A model generated the notes under the pieces. The model was not told the origin of the DNA and did no database searches. It saw only the letters and a list, made by a program, of their open reading frames with translations. A stretch of 64,000 bases of DNA from assembly GCF_000787395.1 (NCBI RefSeq), contig NZ_JRAA01000003.1, positions 310,001 through 374,000 on the forward strand, given 5' to 3'. This document shows, piece by piece, positions 38,106 through 47,099 of this stretch (positions are counted from its first letter, which is position 1; every line of letters starts with the position of its first letter). The position numbers were made by a program, and so were the translations under genes. Source of the DNA: Solemya velum gill symbiont (GTDB lineage Bacteria > Pseudomonadota > Gammaproteobacteria > Chromatiales > Chromatiaceae).

Positions 38106-39248
38106 GTGTTTTCTCTCTTCAGGAGCAACCCGGTTGCCATGGTGATATCACTGCTGTTGCACCTGCTGTTGCTCTACCTGCTGTTTTTAAAGGCGGACGA
38201 GTTGCTCACCATGGACGCGCCTGCACCGATTGTGGCCGAGGAAGCTGAAGAGCAGACTCCAATCCCTGTGATGGTGCCGAAAGAGACGGTGCAACAGGTT
38301 ATCAAGGATCTGCGTGAAAAACGCGAACTGCAGGAGAAGAGTGCAATAGGCCTGAAGAAGCGCGAAGACGAAGCGTTGCAACTGGCTCGAGAGGCGAAGG
38401 AGAAAGAGAGGCAACTTGCAGAGCTGCAAAAACAGCGCGAGGAAGCCGAGCGTAAGCGCAAGGAAGAGGAAAAGCGTCTCAAGCAACTTGAAGCCGAGCG
38501 CATCGCAGCCGAGAAGGAGGTAGAGCGTAAACGTCTTGAAGAGGAAGAGCGCTTAAAGCAGCTTGAACTTGAACGTATCGCGGCTGAAGAAGAGGCAGAA
38601 CGTCAACGTCTTGAAGAGGAAGAGCGTTTAAAGCAGCTTGAACTTGAACGTATCGCAGCCGAGGAAGAGGCAGAACGTCAACGTCTTGAAGAGGAAGAGC
38701 GTTTAAAGCAGCTTGAGCTTGAACGCATCGCAGCTGAGAAAGAGGCTAAACGCAAGGAAGATGCGCGTATTGCTGCCGAGAAAAAAGCGCAGGAAAAAAA
38801 GCGTAAAGAGGAAGAAGAGAAGAAAAAATACGCCGAGGCCAAGCGCAAGCAGGAGATTGCTGCCCGCAAAAAGGCTGAAGCAGCCGCTGCGGCAGCCAGG
38901 CAGAAGAGTAAGGGTAAAGGATCTGGTAGCGGTACAAGTCGCAAGGCTGGTGGCGGTGGCGGCAAGAACTATAATAAGTACATTGGACCGATCAGATCCA
39001 AGATTACGCGGAACTGGCGCCGGCCATTGGGCAGCAGTTCCGATCTCGTGGTGAAAATGCGCCTGAAGCTTTTTCCCGGGGGCGGCATTGCCAATGTACA
39101 AGTGATAAAATCGAGCGGGAATGTCGCTTTTGATCGTTCGGCAGCAGATGCTGTCAGGCTTTCAGATCCTCTGCCGGTACCAAAAGGCAAGGATTTTGAC
39201 GCGTTTCGTTCATTTGTTTTGGAATTTACACCAAACAGGATTCGATGA
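38106..39248 (+). CDS. tolA: Tol-Pal system protein TolA
   Basis: A 380-residue TolA starting at GTG: one N-terminal membrane helix (about 11-30), a long charged periplasmic helix (about 55-255) and a C-terminal TonB-like domain (NKYIGPIRSKITRNWRRP to the end) that contacts TolB and Pal. The helical part contains four 25-residue repeats. It spans from inner membrane to the outer-membrane Pal. The end overlaps tolB by 4 bp (ATGA). Confidence 0.95.
   Translation: MFSLFRSNPVAMVISLLLHLLLLYLLFLKADELLTMDAPAPIVAEEAEEQTPIPVMVPKETVQQVIKDLREKRELQEKSAIGLKKREDEALQLAREAKEKERQLAELQKQREEAERKRKEEEKRLKQLEAERIAAEKEVERKRLEEEERLKQLELERIAAEEEAERQRLEEEERLKQLELERIAAEEEAERQRLEEEERLKQLELERIAAEKEAKRKEDARIAAEKKAQEKKRKEEEEKKKYAEAKRKQEIAARKKAEAAAAAARQKSKGKGSGSGTSRKAGGGGGKNYNKYIGPIRSKITRNWRRPLGSSSDLVVKMRLKLFPGGGIANVQVIKSSGNVAFDRSAADAVRLSDPLPVPKGKDFDAFRSFVLEFTPNRIR
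38460..38759 (+). repeat. Four 75-bp in-frame repeats in tolA
   Basis: Units begin at 38460, 38535, 38610 and 38685, each encoding a version of LEEEERLKQLELERIAAEEE plus AERQR. The second and third are nearly identical at nucleotide level; the first and last are more diverged. Copy-number change would alter the length of the TolA helix without a frameshift. Confidence 0.9.
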
Positions 39249-40528
39249 TGAAAATCAGAACTCTACTCATTGCGTGGCTGCTGATGTTGCCACTTGCAGC
39301 GCAAGCAGAACTGACCATCAAGATTACCGGTGGTAACGTTGATGCGATTACGATAGCCATTGCACCCTTCGAATGGGAAGGTGGAGGAACTCCGCCAACG
39401 GCAGAATTTGACAGGATTATCTCTGATGACCTGCAGCGCTCGGGTGAATTCAAACCCTCTTCGCGAAGCGATCAGCCACCTGCTGCTCCATTTGGACAGC
39501 CGGTGAATCATGCCACCTGGCGCGACCGCGGCATCAATAACCTGGTGACAGGTAAGGTGACCAGTGTTGCCGGGCGCTACAGGGTTGAGTTTGTTCTGCA
39601 TGATACTGCTGGAGGAAAGCAGATCACCAAGGATACGGTCTACGCCGCAACCAAGGATCAGCGTTTTGCTGCACACCACGTGGCCGACCTGGTTTACGAG
39701 GCGTTGACGGGGGAACGCGGCGCTTTTGCTACACGCATCGCTTTCGTCGTAGCTAACCGCAGGGCCAACAGCCTGCAGGTGTCAGACTCGGACGGTCATG
39801 GTGCAAAAACCATCTTGGCAACTAACGATCCAATCATGTCGCCCTCATGGTCGCCTAATGGCAAGAAGCTCGCCTATGTCTCTTTTGAGGGAGGCCAGCC
39901 TGCCATCTATGTACAGAATGTCGAATCAGGCAGCCGCAGGAAACTGACCAGCTTCAAGGGCATCAACGGTGCACCGGCCTGGTCGCCGGATGGTTCACGT
40001 CTTGCGATGACCCTGTCGAAGGATGGTGATCCCGAGATTTATGTTATGTCTGCCGGTGGTGGCGGAGTGCAGCGTATTACCCGGTCACCTGGTATCGATA
40101 CTGAACCATCGTGGTCGCCTGATGGTAATTCCCTGGTCTTTACGTCAGATCGTGGCGGATCACCGCAAATCTACCGGGTGTCTGCTGCTGGAGGGGCTCC
40201 TACAAGGCTAACCTTCGAGGGTAAATACAACTCGAATGCTTCCTTTGCCCCTGACGGCAAGAGTATTACACTGGTAACCAGAACTTCAGGGGGCTACCAG
40301 GTCGCTTTGCTTGATTTGGAAACACGCGGTATGCAGATACTCAGCGACGGCCCGCTGGATGAATCTTCCAGCATCGCTCCCAATGGCAAGATGGTTATTT
40401 ACGCCAGTGGTCTGCGCGGTACCTTGCATGTTGCTGCGACTGATTATGATGTTGAGACGCGCCTGGCCGCGCAGTCCGGTGATGTCCGGAACCCGGCCTG
40501 GTCGCCATTCCTGATAAAACGGAGATAA
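39245..40528 (+). CDS. tolB: Tol-Pal system periplasmic protein TolB
   Basis: A 427-residue periplasmic protein with a signal peptide (cleavage near AQAE, residue 21), an N-terminal alpha/beta domain and a six-bladed propeller visible as repeats of the form SPSWSPNGKKLAYVS, APAWSPDGSRLAMTL and EPSWSPDGNSLVFTS. It binds Pal and TolA. Either of two adjacent ATGs (39245 or 39248) may be used. Confidence 0.97.
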   Translation: MMKIRTLLIAWLLMLPLAAQAELTIKITGGNVDAITIAIAPFEWEGGGTPPTAEFDRIISDDLQRSGEFKPSSRSDQPPAAPFGQPVNHATWRDRGINNLVTGKVTSVAGRYRVEFVLHDTAGGKQITKDTVYAATKDQRFAAHHVADLVYEALTGERGAFATRIAFVVANRRANSLQVSDSDGHGAKTILATNDPIMSPSWSPNGKKLAYVSFEGGQPAIYVQNVESGSRRKLTSFKGINGAPAWSPDGSRLAMTLSKDGDPEIYVMSAGGGGVQRITRSPGIDTEPSWSPDGNSLVFTSDRGGSPQIYRVSAAGGAPTRLTFEGKYNSNASFAPDGKSITLVTRTSGGYQVALLDLETRGMQILSDGPLDESSSIAPNGKMVIYASGLRGTLHVAATDYDVETRLAAQSGDVRNPAWSPFLIKRR

Positions 40529-40530
40529 GC

Positions 40531-40971
40531 ATGAAAAGAAGAGAATTGCTGGGCTTTATGGGCGCTGGCGCGCTACTTGGCCTTGCGGGTTGTTCAAGCA
40601 CAGGTGGGGTCGGCGAAGACGACTTCATGATCGACGGCCGTCGTGCGCTGGATATCAAGACCATCCACTTCGATTTTGATGAATACATCATCAAGCCAAA
40701 ATACCGTCGTGTACTCAGTGCGCATGCGAAGAAGCTCAACGAGACTGGTGCCAGCATCAGAATCGAGGGCCATTGTGACGAACGTGGTACGCGTGAATAT
40801 AACATCGGCCTTGGCGAGAGACGTGCCAACGCTGTACGCAACTACCTGATCGCAGAAGGCCTCTCCTCGTCGCAGATTTCTACCATCAGTTACGGTGAAG
40901 AGCGTCCGGTCGACTATGCACACAACGAATCTGCATGGGCTAAAAACCGTCGTGCGGAACTGCTCTACTAA
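40531..40971 (+). CDS. pal: Peptidoglycan-associated lipoprotein Pal
   Basis: A 146-residue outer-membrane lipoprotein with lipobox LAGC at about 18-21 and an OmpA-like peptidoglycan-binding domain (IHFDFDEYIIKPKYRRVL; EGHCDERGTREYNIGLGERR; NRRAELLY). It anchors the outer membrane to the wall. The stop overlaps the next start by one base. Confidence 0.97.
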   Translation: MKRRELLGFMGAGALLGLAGCSSTGGVGEDDFMIDGRRALDIKTIHFDFDEYIIKPKYRRVLSAHAKKLNETGASIRIEGHCDERGTREYNIGLGERRANAVRNYLIAEGLSSSQISTISYGEERPVDYAHNESAWAKNRRAELLY

Positions 40972-41225
40972 TGGAAAGGGCAATTCTTATATGCGGGGTT
41001 CTGCTGCTGTCACAGTTCGCTGTCGCCGGTACCTCTGACCGCCTTGAGGCGCTTGAGCGCCGCATCGGCGTTGTCACCGACCTGACACTGCGGGTTGAAG
41101 AGCTGCAGCTGTCCAATAACCAGCTGCGCGGTGAGATCGATTTGCTCAGGCATGAGCTTGAGCAACTCAAGCAGCAACAGCGCGAGATGTATCTGGATGT
41201 TGAACGTCGTCTTGGCCGGCGCTAA
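40971..41225 (+). CDS. cpoB: CpoB/YbgF reduced to signal peptide and coiled coil
   Basis: An 84-residue protein in the exact position of cpoB, between pal and queE. It has a signal peptide (cleavage near AVAG, residue 19) and the trimerising coiled coil including QQREMYLDVERRL, the segment that normally precedes the TPR domain. The TPR repeats (about 150 residues in E. coli CpoB) are absent. Only 37 bp separate its stop from queE, so they are not simply out of frame. The start overlaps the pal stop (TAATG). It could still bind TolA through the coiled coil but not recruit TPR partners. Confidence 0.82.
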   Translation: MERAILICGVLLLSQFAVAGTSDRLEALERRIGVVTDLTLRVEELQLSNNQLRGEIDLLRHELEQLKQQQREMYLDVERRLGRR

Positions 41226-41262
41226 CAGCGCACAAGACTGAACCATCGGCTGAGCTGCTTTT

Positions 41263-41904
41263 ATGACGCAACTGCGGATTACAGAGATTTTCTGCTCGTT
41301 GCAGGGTGAGAGCCGCAGTGTCGGGTATGCGACTGTATTCGTGCGCCTGACAGGCTGTCCGCTGCGCTGTTATTACTGTGATACCAAATATGCCTACAGT
41401 GGCGGAACCCTGATCGATATTGATGCCATTGTCGAACAGGTTCAGGGGTATGCTGTTCCATACGTGACTGTGACTGGCGGTGAGCCGCTTGCACAGGAAG
41501 GCGCAAGCGAACTCATCGATAAACTGTGTGATGCAGGCCTGAAGGTTTCGCTCGAGACCAGCGGTGCACTCGATATTGGATCCGTTGATACGCGTGTTTC
41601 CAGGGTGTTGGATATCAAAACTCCGGGTTCCGGCGAGGCCTCGAAAAACCATTGGAATAATCTTTCCCTCCTGACTTCCAATGACCAGGTCAAGTTCGTT
41701 ATCTGTGACAGGAACGATTTCGACTGGTCAAAACGTATCCTGGAAAAATACCAACTGACAGACACTTGCGAAGTGCTCTTCTCTCCGAGTGTGGATGAAA
41801 TGGATGCCACCCAGCTGGCCGACTGGATTGTCGAGGAGCGTCTTCCTGTGCGCTTTCAGCTACAGCTGCACAAGATACTGTGGGGAGACAAACCTGGTGT
41901 CTGA
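41263..41904 (+). CDS. queE: 7-carboxy-7-deazaguanine synthase
   Basis: A 213-residue short-form radical SAM enzyme making the 7-deazaguanine core of queuosine. The start [20 protein letters not shown] and the atypical cluster motif [11 protein letters not shown] are diagnostic; VTGGEPL follows. It overlaps queC by 8 bp. Confidence 0.95.
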   Translation: MTQLRITEIFCSLQGESRSVGYATVFVRLTGCPLRCYYCDTKYAYSGGTLIDIDAIVEQVQGYAVPYVTVTGGEPLAQEGASELIDKLCDAGLKVSLETSGALDIGSVDTRVSRVLDIKTPGSGEASKNHWNNLSLLTSNDQVKFVICDRNDFDWSKRILEKYQLTDTCEVLFSPSVDEMDATQLADWIVEERLPVRFQLQLHKILWGDKPGV

Positions 41905-42577
41905 GCAGAAAAAGAGGGCGGTTATTCTCCTCTCCGGCGGGCTTGATTCGGCTACAGTGCTGGCAATTGCCCAGCATGCCGGATACGACTGTTATGCACT
42001 CAGCTTCGATTATGGCCAGCGCCATAACACTGAGCTTCATGCAGCGAAGAAGATTGCTCAACAGTTTAACGTCAGGCAACACCTGGTGTTGCCAATGGCA
42101 CTGGATGCAATTGGTGGATCTGCGCTGACGGATGAAGCGATTGATGTGCCGGAGACACTGGCAGAAGGCATACCGGTCACCTATGTACCTGCAAGGAATA
42201 CCGTGTTTCTCTCGATAGCCCTGGGCTGGGCGGAAGTACTCGGTGCGCGCGATATCTTCATTGGTGTGAACGCTGTCGATTACTCTGGCTACCCCGACTG
42301 CCGGCCAGAATTTATCGAGGCGTTTGAACAGCTTGCAAACCTTGCGACAAAGGCAGGCGTAGAGGGTGACCATTTCAGCGTACAGGCGCCACTGATTGAA
42401 ATGAGCAAGTCCGACACCATTCGCCGCGGGATCGAACTGGGCGTTGACTACAGTAAAACAGTCTCCTGCTACCAGGCTGATGAAGAGGGCCGCGCCTGTG
42501 GTGTGTGTGACTCATGCCGACTCAGAAAGGCCGGATTCGAACAGGCGGGGGCAGGGGATCCGACAAACTATCAATAA
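41897..42577 (+). CDS. queC: 7-cyano-7-deazaguanine synthase
   Basis: A 226-residue PP-loop enzyme converting carboxydeazaguanine to preQ0. The ATP loop is [14 protein letters not shown] and the zinc site is [21 protein letters not shown] chose GTG at 41897, which overlaps the queE end and has GGGGAG upstream; the ATG-initiated longer frame reads into queE and gives an unrelated N-terminus. Confidence 0.94.
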   Translation: MSEQKKRAVILLSGGLDSATVLAIAQHAGYDCYALSFDYGQRHNTELHAAKKIAQQFNVRQHLVLPMALDAIGGSALTDEAIDVPETLAEGIPVTYVPARNTVFLSIALGWAEVLGARDIFIGVNAVDYSGYPDCRPEFIEAFEQLANLATKAGVEGDHFSVQAPLIEMSKSDTIRRGIELGVDYSKTVSCYQADEEGRACGVCDSCRLRKAGFEQAGAGDPTNYQ

Positions 42578-42667
42578 CCCCGCCAGATATGGTTAAATTA
42601 GAAGTTATAACTACAGTGGCTACACCACTGAATCTGAAAAAAACAGAAATCTGCTGAGGATTCAATT

Positions 42668-43933
42668 ATGTTAATGGACAGTTTTGCAGAGGCTCAAAGC
42701 CTCTTTCTGCTGCTTGTTTTCGCCATCGCCTTCATCATGGGTGCGGTGGTCAATAAAACCAATTTCTGCACCATGGGTGCCATCTCCGACTGGATCAACA
42801 TGGGTGACAAGGGTCGTCTTGGCGCCTGGTTTTTTGCGATAGGTGTGGCCATGATCGGGGTGGTCATCTTTGAGATGTTCGGGATGGTTGATGCCGATGG
42901 CTCTTTTCCTCCCTACCGTAACGGTCAGCTGATCTGGGCTGAAAACCTGGTTGGTGGCATTATTTTCGGTATCGGCATGACCCTGGCTAGCGGCTGCGGT
43001 AACAAGGCGCTGATTCGTGTCGGTGGCGGTAACATCAAGTCGGTTATGGTGGTCGCCATTATTGCCGTAATCGCTTACTACATGATTAACCCGTTCCCGG
43101 ACAGTGACAGCACGCTCTTTACCGTGCTCTTTTATGACTGGCTGCGTCCTCTCGCCATCGACCTTCCGTCCAACCAGGATCTTGGAACCCTGCTGGCCGG
43201 AGATAAAGGAGCGTTATCTGCACGCCTTGCAATCGGCCTGTCGATTGGTGCCGTGCTGGTGGTCGTCGCTTTTGTCACCAGCGAATTCCGCGGCAGTTTC
43301 GACAATATCCTCGGTGGACTGGTTGTTGGTCTCGCCGTTTTTGCTGCCTGGTATGTCTCCAGCAATGTCATGGTCAACGTTGATGATGAACCGATGCGAA
43401 TGGCTGAGTATGTGCAAAACTGGGACTTCATCGCCGAAGATGCCGAGGGCCAACCTGATGACAGCCGTCCACTCAATGCCCAGTCATTTACGTTCATCAA
43501 TCCAATGGGGCAAGCCTTTGGGTACGCCAAATCGGGTTTTGATGCTGCCTTCCTCACATTTGGCATCATGGCACTCGCAGGTGTGATTCTGGGCTCCCTG
43601 GTGTGGTCGCTAATATCAAAGGGCTTCCGCATCGAGTGGTTTGCATCGGTTGGAGATTTCTTCTCGCACTTCATCGGTGCCATTCTCATGGGCTTGGGCG
43701 GCGTGCTGGCGATGGGTTGCACCATCGGGCAGGCGATTACGGGCGCCTCGACGCTCGCAGTCGGCTCCTTTGTCGCCTTTGGTGGCATCGTTTTCGGCAG
43801 TGCGCTGACGATGAAAATCCAGTACTACAAGCTGGTTTATGAGGAAGAGGCGAGCTTCGGCAAGGCCTTGGTGGCGTCGCTGGCGGATATGCGCCTGCTA
43901 CCCAACAGCATGCGTAAACTGGAGAAGGTATAA
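42668..43933 (+). CDS. YeeE/YedE (TsuA-type) sulfur-compound transporter
   Basis: A 421-residue membrane protein with about eleven helices in two related halves. The three conserved cysteine motifs of thiosulfate-importing YeeE proteins are present: NKTNFCTMGA near residue 33, LASGCGNKAL near 108 and AMGCTIGQAITGAS near 353. A soluble loop (about 240-280) separates the halves. No TusA/YeeD gene follows. It fits sulfur metabolism with soeABC. The exact ion is unknown. Confidence 0.9.
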   Translation: MLMDSFAEAQSLFLLLVFAIAFIMGAVVNKTNFCTMGAISDWINMGDKGRLGAWFFAIGVAMIGVVIFEMFGMVDADGSFPPYRNGQLIWAENLVGGIIFGIGMTLASGCGNKALIRVGGGNIKSVMVVAIIAVIAYYMINPFPDSDSTLFTVLFYDWLRPLAIDLPSNQDLGTLLAGDKGALSARLAIGLSIGAVLVVVAFVTSEFRGSFDNILGGLVVGLAVFAAWYVSSNVMVNVDDEPMRMAEYVQNWDFIAEDAEGQPDDSRPLNAQSFTFINPMGQAFGYAKSGFDAAFLTFGIMALAGVILGSLVWSLISKGFRIEWFASVGDFFSHFIGAILMGLGGVLAMGCTIGQAITGASTLAVGSFVAFGGIVFGSALTMKIQYYKLVYEEEASFGKALVASLADMRLLPNSMRKLEKV

Positions 43934-43959
43934 CAGGGTAAAATTGGTTGTCCGGACTC

Positions 43960-43987
43960 TTGCCAAATTCGGATCATTCTGTATAAT
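43960..43987 (+). promoter_or_regulatory. Sigma-70 promoter of tRNA-Lys
   Basis: TTGCCA and a perfect TATAAT are separated by 16 bases, and the -10 ends 38 bases before the mature tRNA. A GC-rich stretch between them fits a stringent-type discriminator. Confidence 0.75.
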
Positions 43988-44020
43988 CGTGCGCTTCCGG
44001 GATTTCCCCCGGTTGCAGCA

Positions 44021-44101
<81 letters not shown>

Positions 44102-44110
44102 TATAAATCA

Positions 44111-44142
44111 AAGGCTTAGCTAGAAATAGCTAGGCTTTTTGT
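44111..44142 (+). terminator. Terminator after tRNA-Lys
   Basis: TAGCTA, loop GAAA, TAGCTA with further partial pairing below, followed by GGCTTTTTG. It lies 10 bases after the tRNA. Confidence 0.7.
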
Positions 44143-44450
44143 TTGTCTGAGTTACCACTGAGTTACCATGACGCGAAAAAAATATTGTATGTTTTTTTAG
44201 TCCGAGGCCGTCAACATTTTGTTCAAACTTCGCTCTTATGATATCGATAGATCAGTCGATACGTTGAATGTCTGCTTTCGGCCACAAGCGGACATTCATT
44301 TCATCTTAATGAATAGTTGAGATCTATCACAGTAATCATGAGTGTCATCTCAATCAGAATTATTATTCAATGATTGGAAGGTATTTGAGAGTGATGATTT
44401 CCTCAACTAAACTATTTACATAGGGTTATTCACAAACAAGGCGGATGATC
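44143..44450. other. Non-coding island edge with a palindrome
   Basis: About 300 bp without a gene. It begins with GAGTTACCACTGAGTTACC (a direct repeat of GAGTTACC), commonly seen where elements integrate at tRNA 3' ends. Positions 44266-44297 are palindromic: GAATGTC and GACATTC close a stem that encloses TGCTTTCGGCCACAAGCG. A related half (GAATGTCCGCTTTGGGTCGG) recurs at 61013, next to the integrase-like fragment. Confidence 0.5.
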
Positions 44451-45275
44451 ATGCATTCATCTGATCAAAATGCCATTTTACGTGTTCAGTTCAACCGTGT
44501 GGTTTGCTCTTTCTACACGGTACTGACACACTTTTCCTGGTCCATATTTGTACCTCTCGTTGTTACTGCGGCTCTTGCGTGTCAGGTAGTGTTATCTGAT
44601 GAAATCGACACGGCTGGGAGTGCACTTCTGCCTCCTCTAGAAGATCCTCCACCAATTACATTTCAGCCTGAAATATCAACTGATGGTAGCATTCGTCTTC
44701 CCGATGAAAATGACTTTCAACAAGGGGATTATTCTGTTTTCTCACGTTGGCCTTCAGAAGAATGGTGGGATGAAGCTGAAACAGAATATGTGACCCCTTT
44801 ATTCTCTGTTGGATCTTTTGCTGAAGAAGCGGAACGAATGAATAGTGATGGGCCTAGAGCCGGACTGATCCGTATGATGTTATTTGATGAAACACTGATT
44901 CCCAAAATGAGATATGTTGCTGAAGAACAACCAGATAACGAGGAACCAGGAAACGAAGAACAACCTTATTACCTAGACCCAGGAAACCCGGCCGGCTGGG
45001 GAGAGGGAGAAACCGCAAATGATGGCGATATGGTGCCAGTTCCTTCGGGACCAGTTGCTACAGACCTGACTCCAGAGTTAGGCCCTCCTATTCGAACAGA
45101 CAATGAATCGGCAGAAGATGCGCCACAGGGTAGTTCCGGTAACGAAGCCTCTCTTCCGATAGGCAGTACATACGATACGGAAAAACTGCAACCGCAAGTA
45201 GCTGATGGGCCTGTGAAGGATACTCCAACGGGTAGTTTGACCTGCCCCCAACAAGTGGTCCAGTTTGAATGTTAG
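44451..45275 (+). CDS. Membrane-anchored acidic protein of unknown function, 3' end replaced by IS
   Basis: About 262 native residues, then 12 residues read from the end of the IS3 element before a stop. An N-terminal cytoplasmic segment is followed by one hydrophobic helix (about 30-50), then a Pro/Glu/Gly-rich, low-complexity extracellular or periplasmic region with few basic residues. The second ATG (44451) has AAGG at proper spacing, so I prefer it to 44445. I do not recognise a family. Because the IS entered the coding region, the original C-terminus is lost. Confidence 0.5.
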   Translation: MHSSDQNAILRVQFNRVVCSFYTVLTHFSWSIFVPLVVTAALACQVVLSDEIDTAGSALLPPLEDPPPITFQPEISTDGSIRLPDENDFQQGDYSVFSRWPSEEWWDEAETEYVTPLFSVGSFAEEAERMNSDGPRAGLIRMMLFDETLIPKMRYVAEEQPDNEEPGNEEQPYYLDPGNPAGWGEGETANDGDMVPVPSGPVATDLTPELGPPIRTDNESAEDAPQGSSGNEASLPIGSTYDTEKLQPQVADGPVKDTPTGSLTCPQQVVQFEC

Positions 45276-46078
45276 TTCATCGCCGGTTTCAGCTCCAGTG
45301 GAATGATGGATTCAGGAGCTGGAGGGCGATAGCCCAGCGAGCTATGTGGCCGCTTGGTGTTGTAATGTTTTCTCCATTGTTCAATGATCACTTTCGCTTC
45401 GTGTAGCGTGTAAAAGACCTCACCATTGAGCAATTCATCCCTGAACCGGGCATTGAAGCTCTCGCAGTAGCCGTTCTCCCAAGGTGAGCCTGGTTCGATG
45501 TATGCCGTTTTAGCGCCGACAGCAGCGATCCACTTCCTCACGGCTTCTGCAATAAACTCGGGGCCGTTATCCGAACGGATATAGGCCGGTACCCCACGCA
45601 GAATGAACAGGTCAGTCAGCACATCAATGACATCGGCTGAGTTCAACTTACGTTTCACCCGGATTGCCAGACATTCCCGACTGTATTCATCAATCAGGTT
45701 CAATGTCCGGAAGGCTCTGCCATCATCGGTTCTATGGTGGACAAAGTCGTAGGACCAGACATGATTTCTGTATTGTGCACGGAGTCTGATACAAGAGCCA
45801 TCATTGAGCCATAAACGGCCACGCGGCTTCTGCTTGGCAGGTATTTTCAGCCCCTCTTGTCGCCATAACCGCTCGACACGCTTGTCGTTAACTTGCCAGC
45901 CTGCCTCTCTCAGGAGAGCGGCGATACGACGGTAACCATAACGGCCATACTCCCTTGCTAGAGCGATCATATCAGCGACAAGTCGTGTTTCATCACGACG
46001 CCCCTGTGGAATACGGCGCTGGGTTGAGCGATGTTGTCCGAGTACACGGCAAGCCCTGCGCTCGGAAACAGCCATCAT
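45272..46078 (-). CDS. IS3 transposase OrfB (DDE integrase domain), copy 1
   Basis: A 268-residue rve-type integrase catalytic protein. The DDE residues are in WSYDFVHHRTDDGR, YIRSDNGPEFIAEAV and SPWENGYCESFNARFRDELL, and the end RPHSSLGYRPPAPE is typical. The reading frame continues upstream of this ATG into the orfA overlap, so the working protein is expected to be an OrfAB fusion made by -1 frameshifting. Confidence 0.93.
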   Translation of the reverse strand: MMAVSERRACRVLGQHRSTQRRIPQGRRDETRLVADMIALAREYGRYGYRRIAALLREAGWQVNDKRVERLWRQEGLKIPAKQKPRGRLWLNDGSCIRLRAQYRNHVWSYDFVHHRTDDGRAFRTLNLIDEYSRECLAIRVKRKLNSADVIDVLTDLFILRGVPAYIRSDNGPEFIAEAVRKWIAAVGAKTAYIEPGSPWENGYCESFNARFRDELLNGEVFYTLHEAKVIIEQWRKHYNTKRPHSSLGYRPPAPESIIPLELKPAMN

Positions 46079-46119
46079 GCAACAAACGTTTTCGATACAG
46101 GCCCTGCGACGCGAGGGGC

Positions 46120-46398
46120 TCAGAAGTTTCCCTTGGCAGCCTCCGACAGAATCTGCTTATCCAGTGTCAGATCAGAAACGGCCTTGCGCAAACGTTCATT
46201 CTCCTTCTGTAGCCGTTTCAGTTCTTTTAACTGGTCAATCCCCATCCCACCGTACTTTTTGCGCCAGCGGTAGTAAGTCTGCTCAGTGATGCCAATTTCG
46301 CGGATCGCATCGATGCGGGCAGTGCCTTGTCCAACCAGGACTTCAACTTGCCGCAGTTTCTGGACGATTTCTTCCGGTTTGTGTCGTTTGATTCCCAT
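46120..46398 (-). CDS. IS3 transposase OrfA (helix-turn-helix), copy 1
   Basis: A 92-residue protein with the IS3 OrfA helix-turn-helix (RIDAIREIGITEQTYYRWRK) and a leucine-zipper-like tail (KELKRLQKENERLRKAVSDL). A slippery heptamer lies 2 codons before its stop, so it also forms the N-terminus of OrfAB. Confidence 0.92.
   Translation of the reverse strand: MGIKRHKPEEIVQKLRQVEVLVGQGTARIDAIREIGITEQTYYRWRKKYGGMGIDQLKELKRLQKENERLRKAVSDLTLDKQILSEAAKGNF
46126..46132 (-). promoter_or_regulatory. -1 frameshift slippery heptamer, IS3 copy 1
   Basis: On the minus strand GGGAAAC is read as GGA AAC in the OrfA frame, an exact X-XXY-YYZ heptamer. Slipping back one base gives GGG AAA CTT CTG and enters the OrfB frame (LLSPSRRRACIE). 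The OrfA stop follows two codons later. Confidence 0.75.
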
Positions 46399-46455
46399 TT
46401 TCGGTCCTCCGTTTTACTCATCATAAGGGTGGACCAACTTATTGGGGGAGGATCA

Positions 46456-46965
46456 GTAGCGGCCCTGCATTGGATAATTCCGCATACTCACTTGGTGGAC
46501 GAGAAAGGTTCATTTCGCCCGAATTTGCTGAGAACCGCCTACCTTGTGGCATTTGGCCTCATCCTGCACGACGTGCCCGAAGGATTCGCCATGGCCAACT
46601 CCTACATCGCCTCACCCTCACTGGGCATATTAATGGCGATTGCGATTGCGATACATAACGTCCCCGAGGAGTTCGCCATGGCTGTACCTATCGTTGCGGT
46701 GAAGAAGAGACGGTTTCTGTACACAGCAGCGTTCCTGTCAGGGCTCGCAGAGCCAGTGGGAGCCATTATCGGGCTTGTGGCGGTACATTTCCATCCCGCC
46801 CTCAACTCTTTTTTCATGGCCTTTGCCGCCGGGGCAATGATATTCGTTTCTATCCATGAGCTGCTGCCGATGGCCAGGAGATACCACAAGATACACTTGT
46901 TTGTCCTGGGTTCGGTAATAAGCGTGTTCGTCTACATGCTGCTGACCGCGGTGGTTCCAGGATAA
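46456..46965 (+). pseudogene. ZIP-family metal transporter, 5' truncated by IS3
   Basis: About 169 residues of the C-terminal part of a ZIP/GufA-type transporter, keeping LILHDVPEGFAMANSY and AIHNVPEEFAMAVP, the histidine-containing metal-path helices. The frame enters directly from the IS right end, so the native start and about 80-100 N-terminal residues are missing. A different, intact ZIP gene lies at 49630. Confidence 0.82.
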
Positions 46966-46979
46966 GCACTACGAGAAGG

Positions 46980-47099
46980 CTATTCAGACCATTCCATCTT
47001 CTTCCGATATTCCTCGGCAACCGTGAGTTCCGCCTTTAGCATCTTGACGTATTCGTCGAGACATTCCTTCTCTTCTTCAGGCGTTGGGCTTCCCCAACT
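46980..47099 (-). pseudogene. Fragment of a small coiled-coil protein (DUF5320-like tail)
   Basis: Reading leftward from 47096, TGG GGA AGC opens the sequence WGSPTPEEEKECLDEYVKML and about 18 more charged residues to a TAG at 46980. An in-frame TAA lies just upstream and there is no start codon. The PTPEEE-plus-helix pattern resembles the C-terminal end of DUF5320 proteins that accompany NifX-like genes. Too short to be sure. Confidence 0.4.

Larger units (their letters stand above)
45238..46455 (-). mobile_element. IS3-family insertion sequence, copy 1 (1218 bp)
   Basis: Ends TGACCTGCCCCCAACAAGTG on the left and, as the complement of the right end, TGATCCTCCCCCAATAAGTT; these are imperfect terminal inverted repeats with the TGA...TCA ends of the family. 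It carries orfA and orfB on the minus strand in the usual arrangement. The bases outside the two ends (GTT and GTA) do not form a target duplication. A second copy of the same length lies at 59413-60630. Confidence 0.92.
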
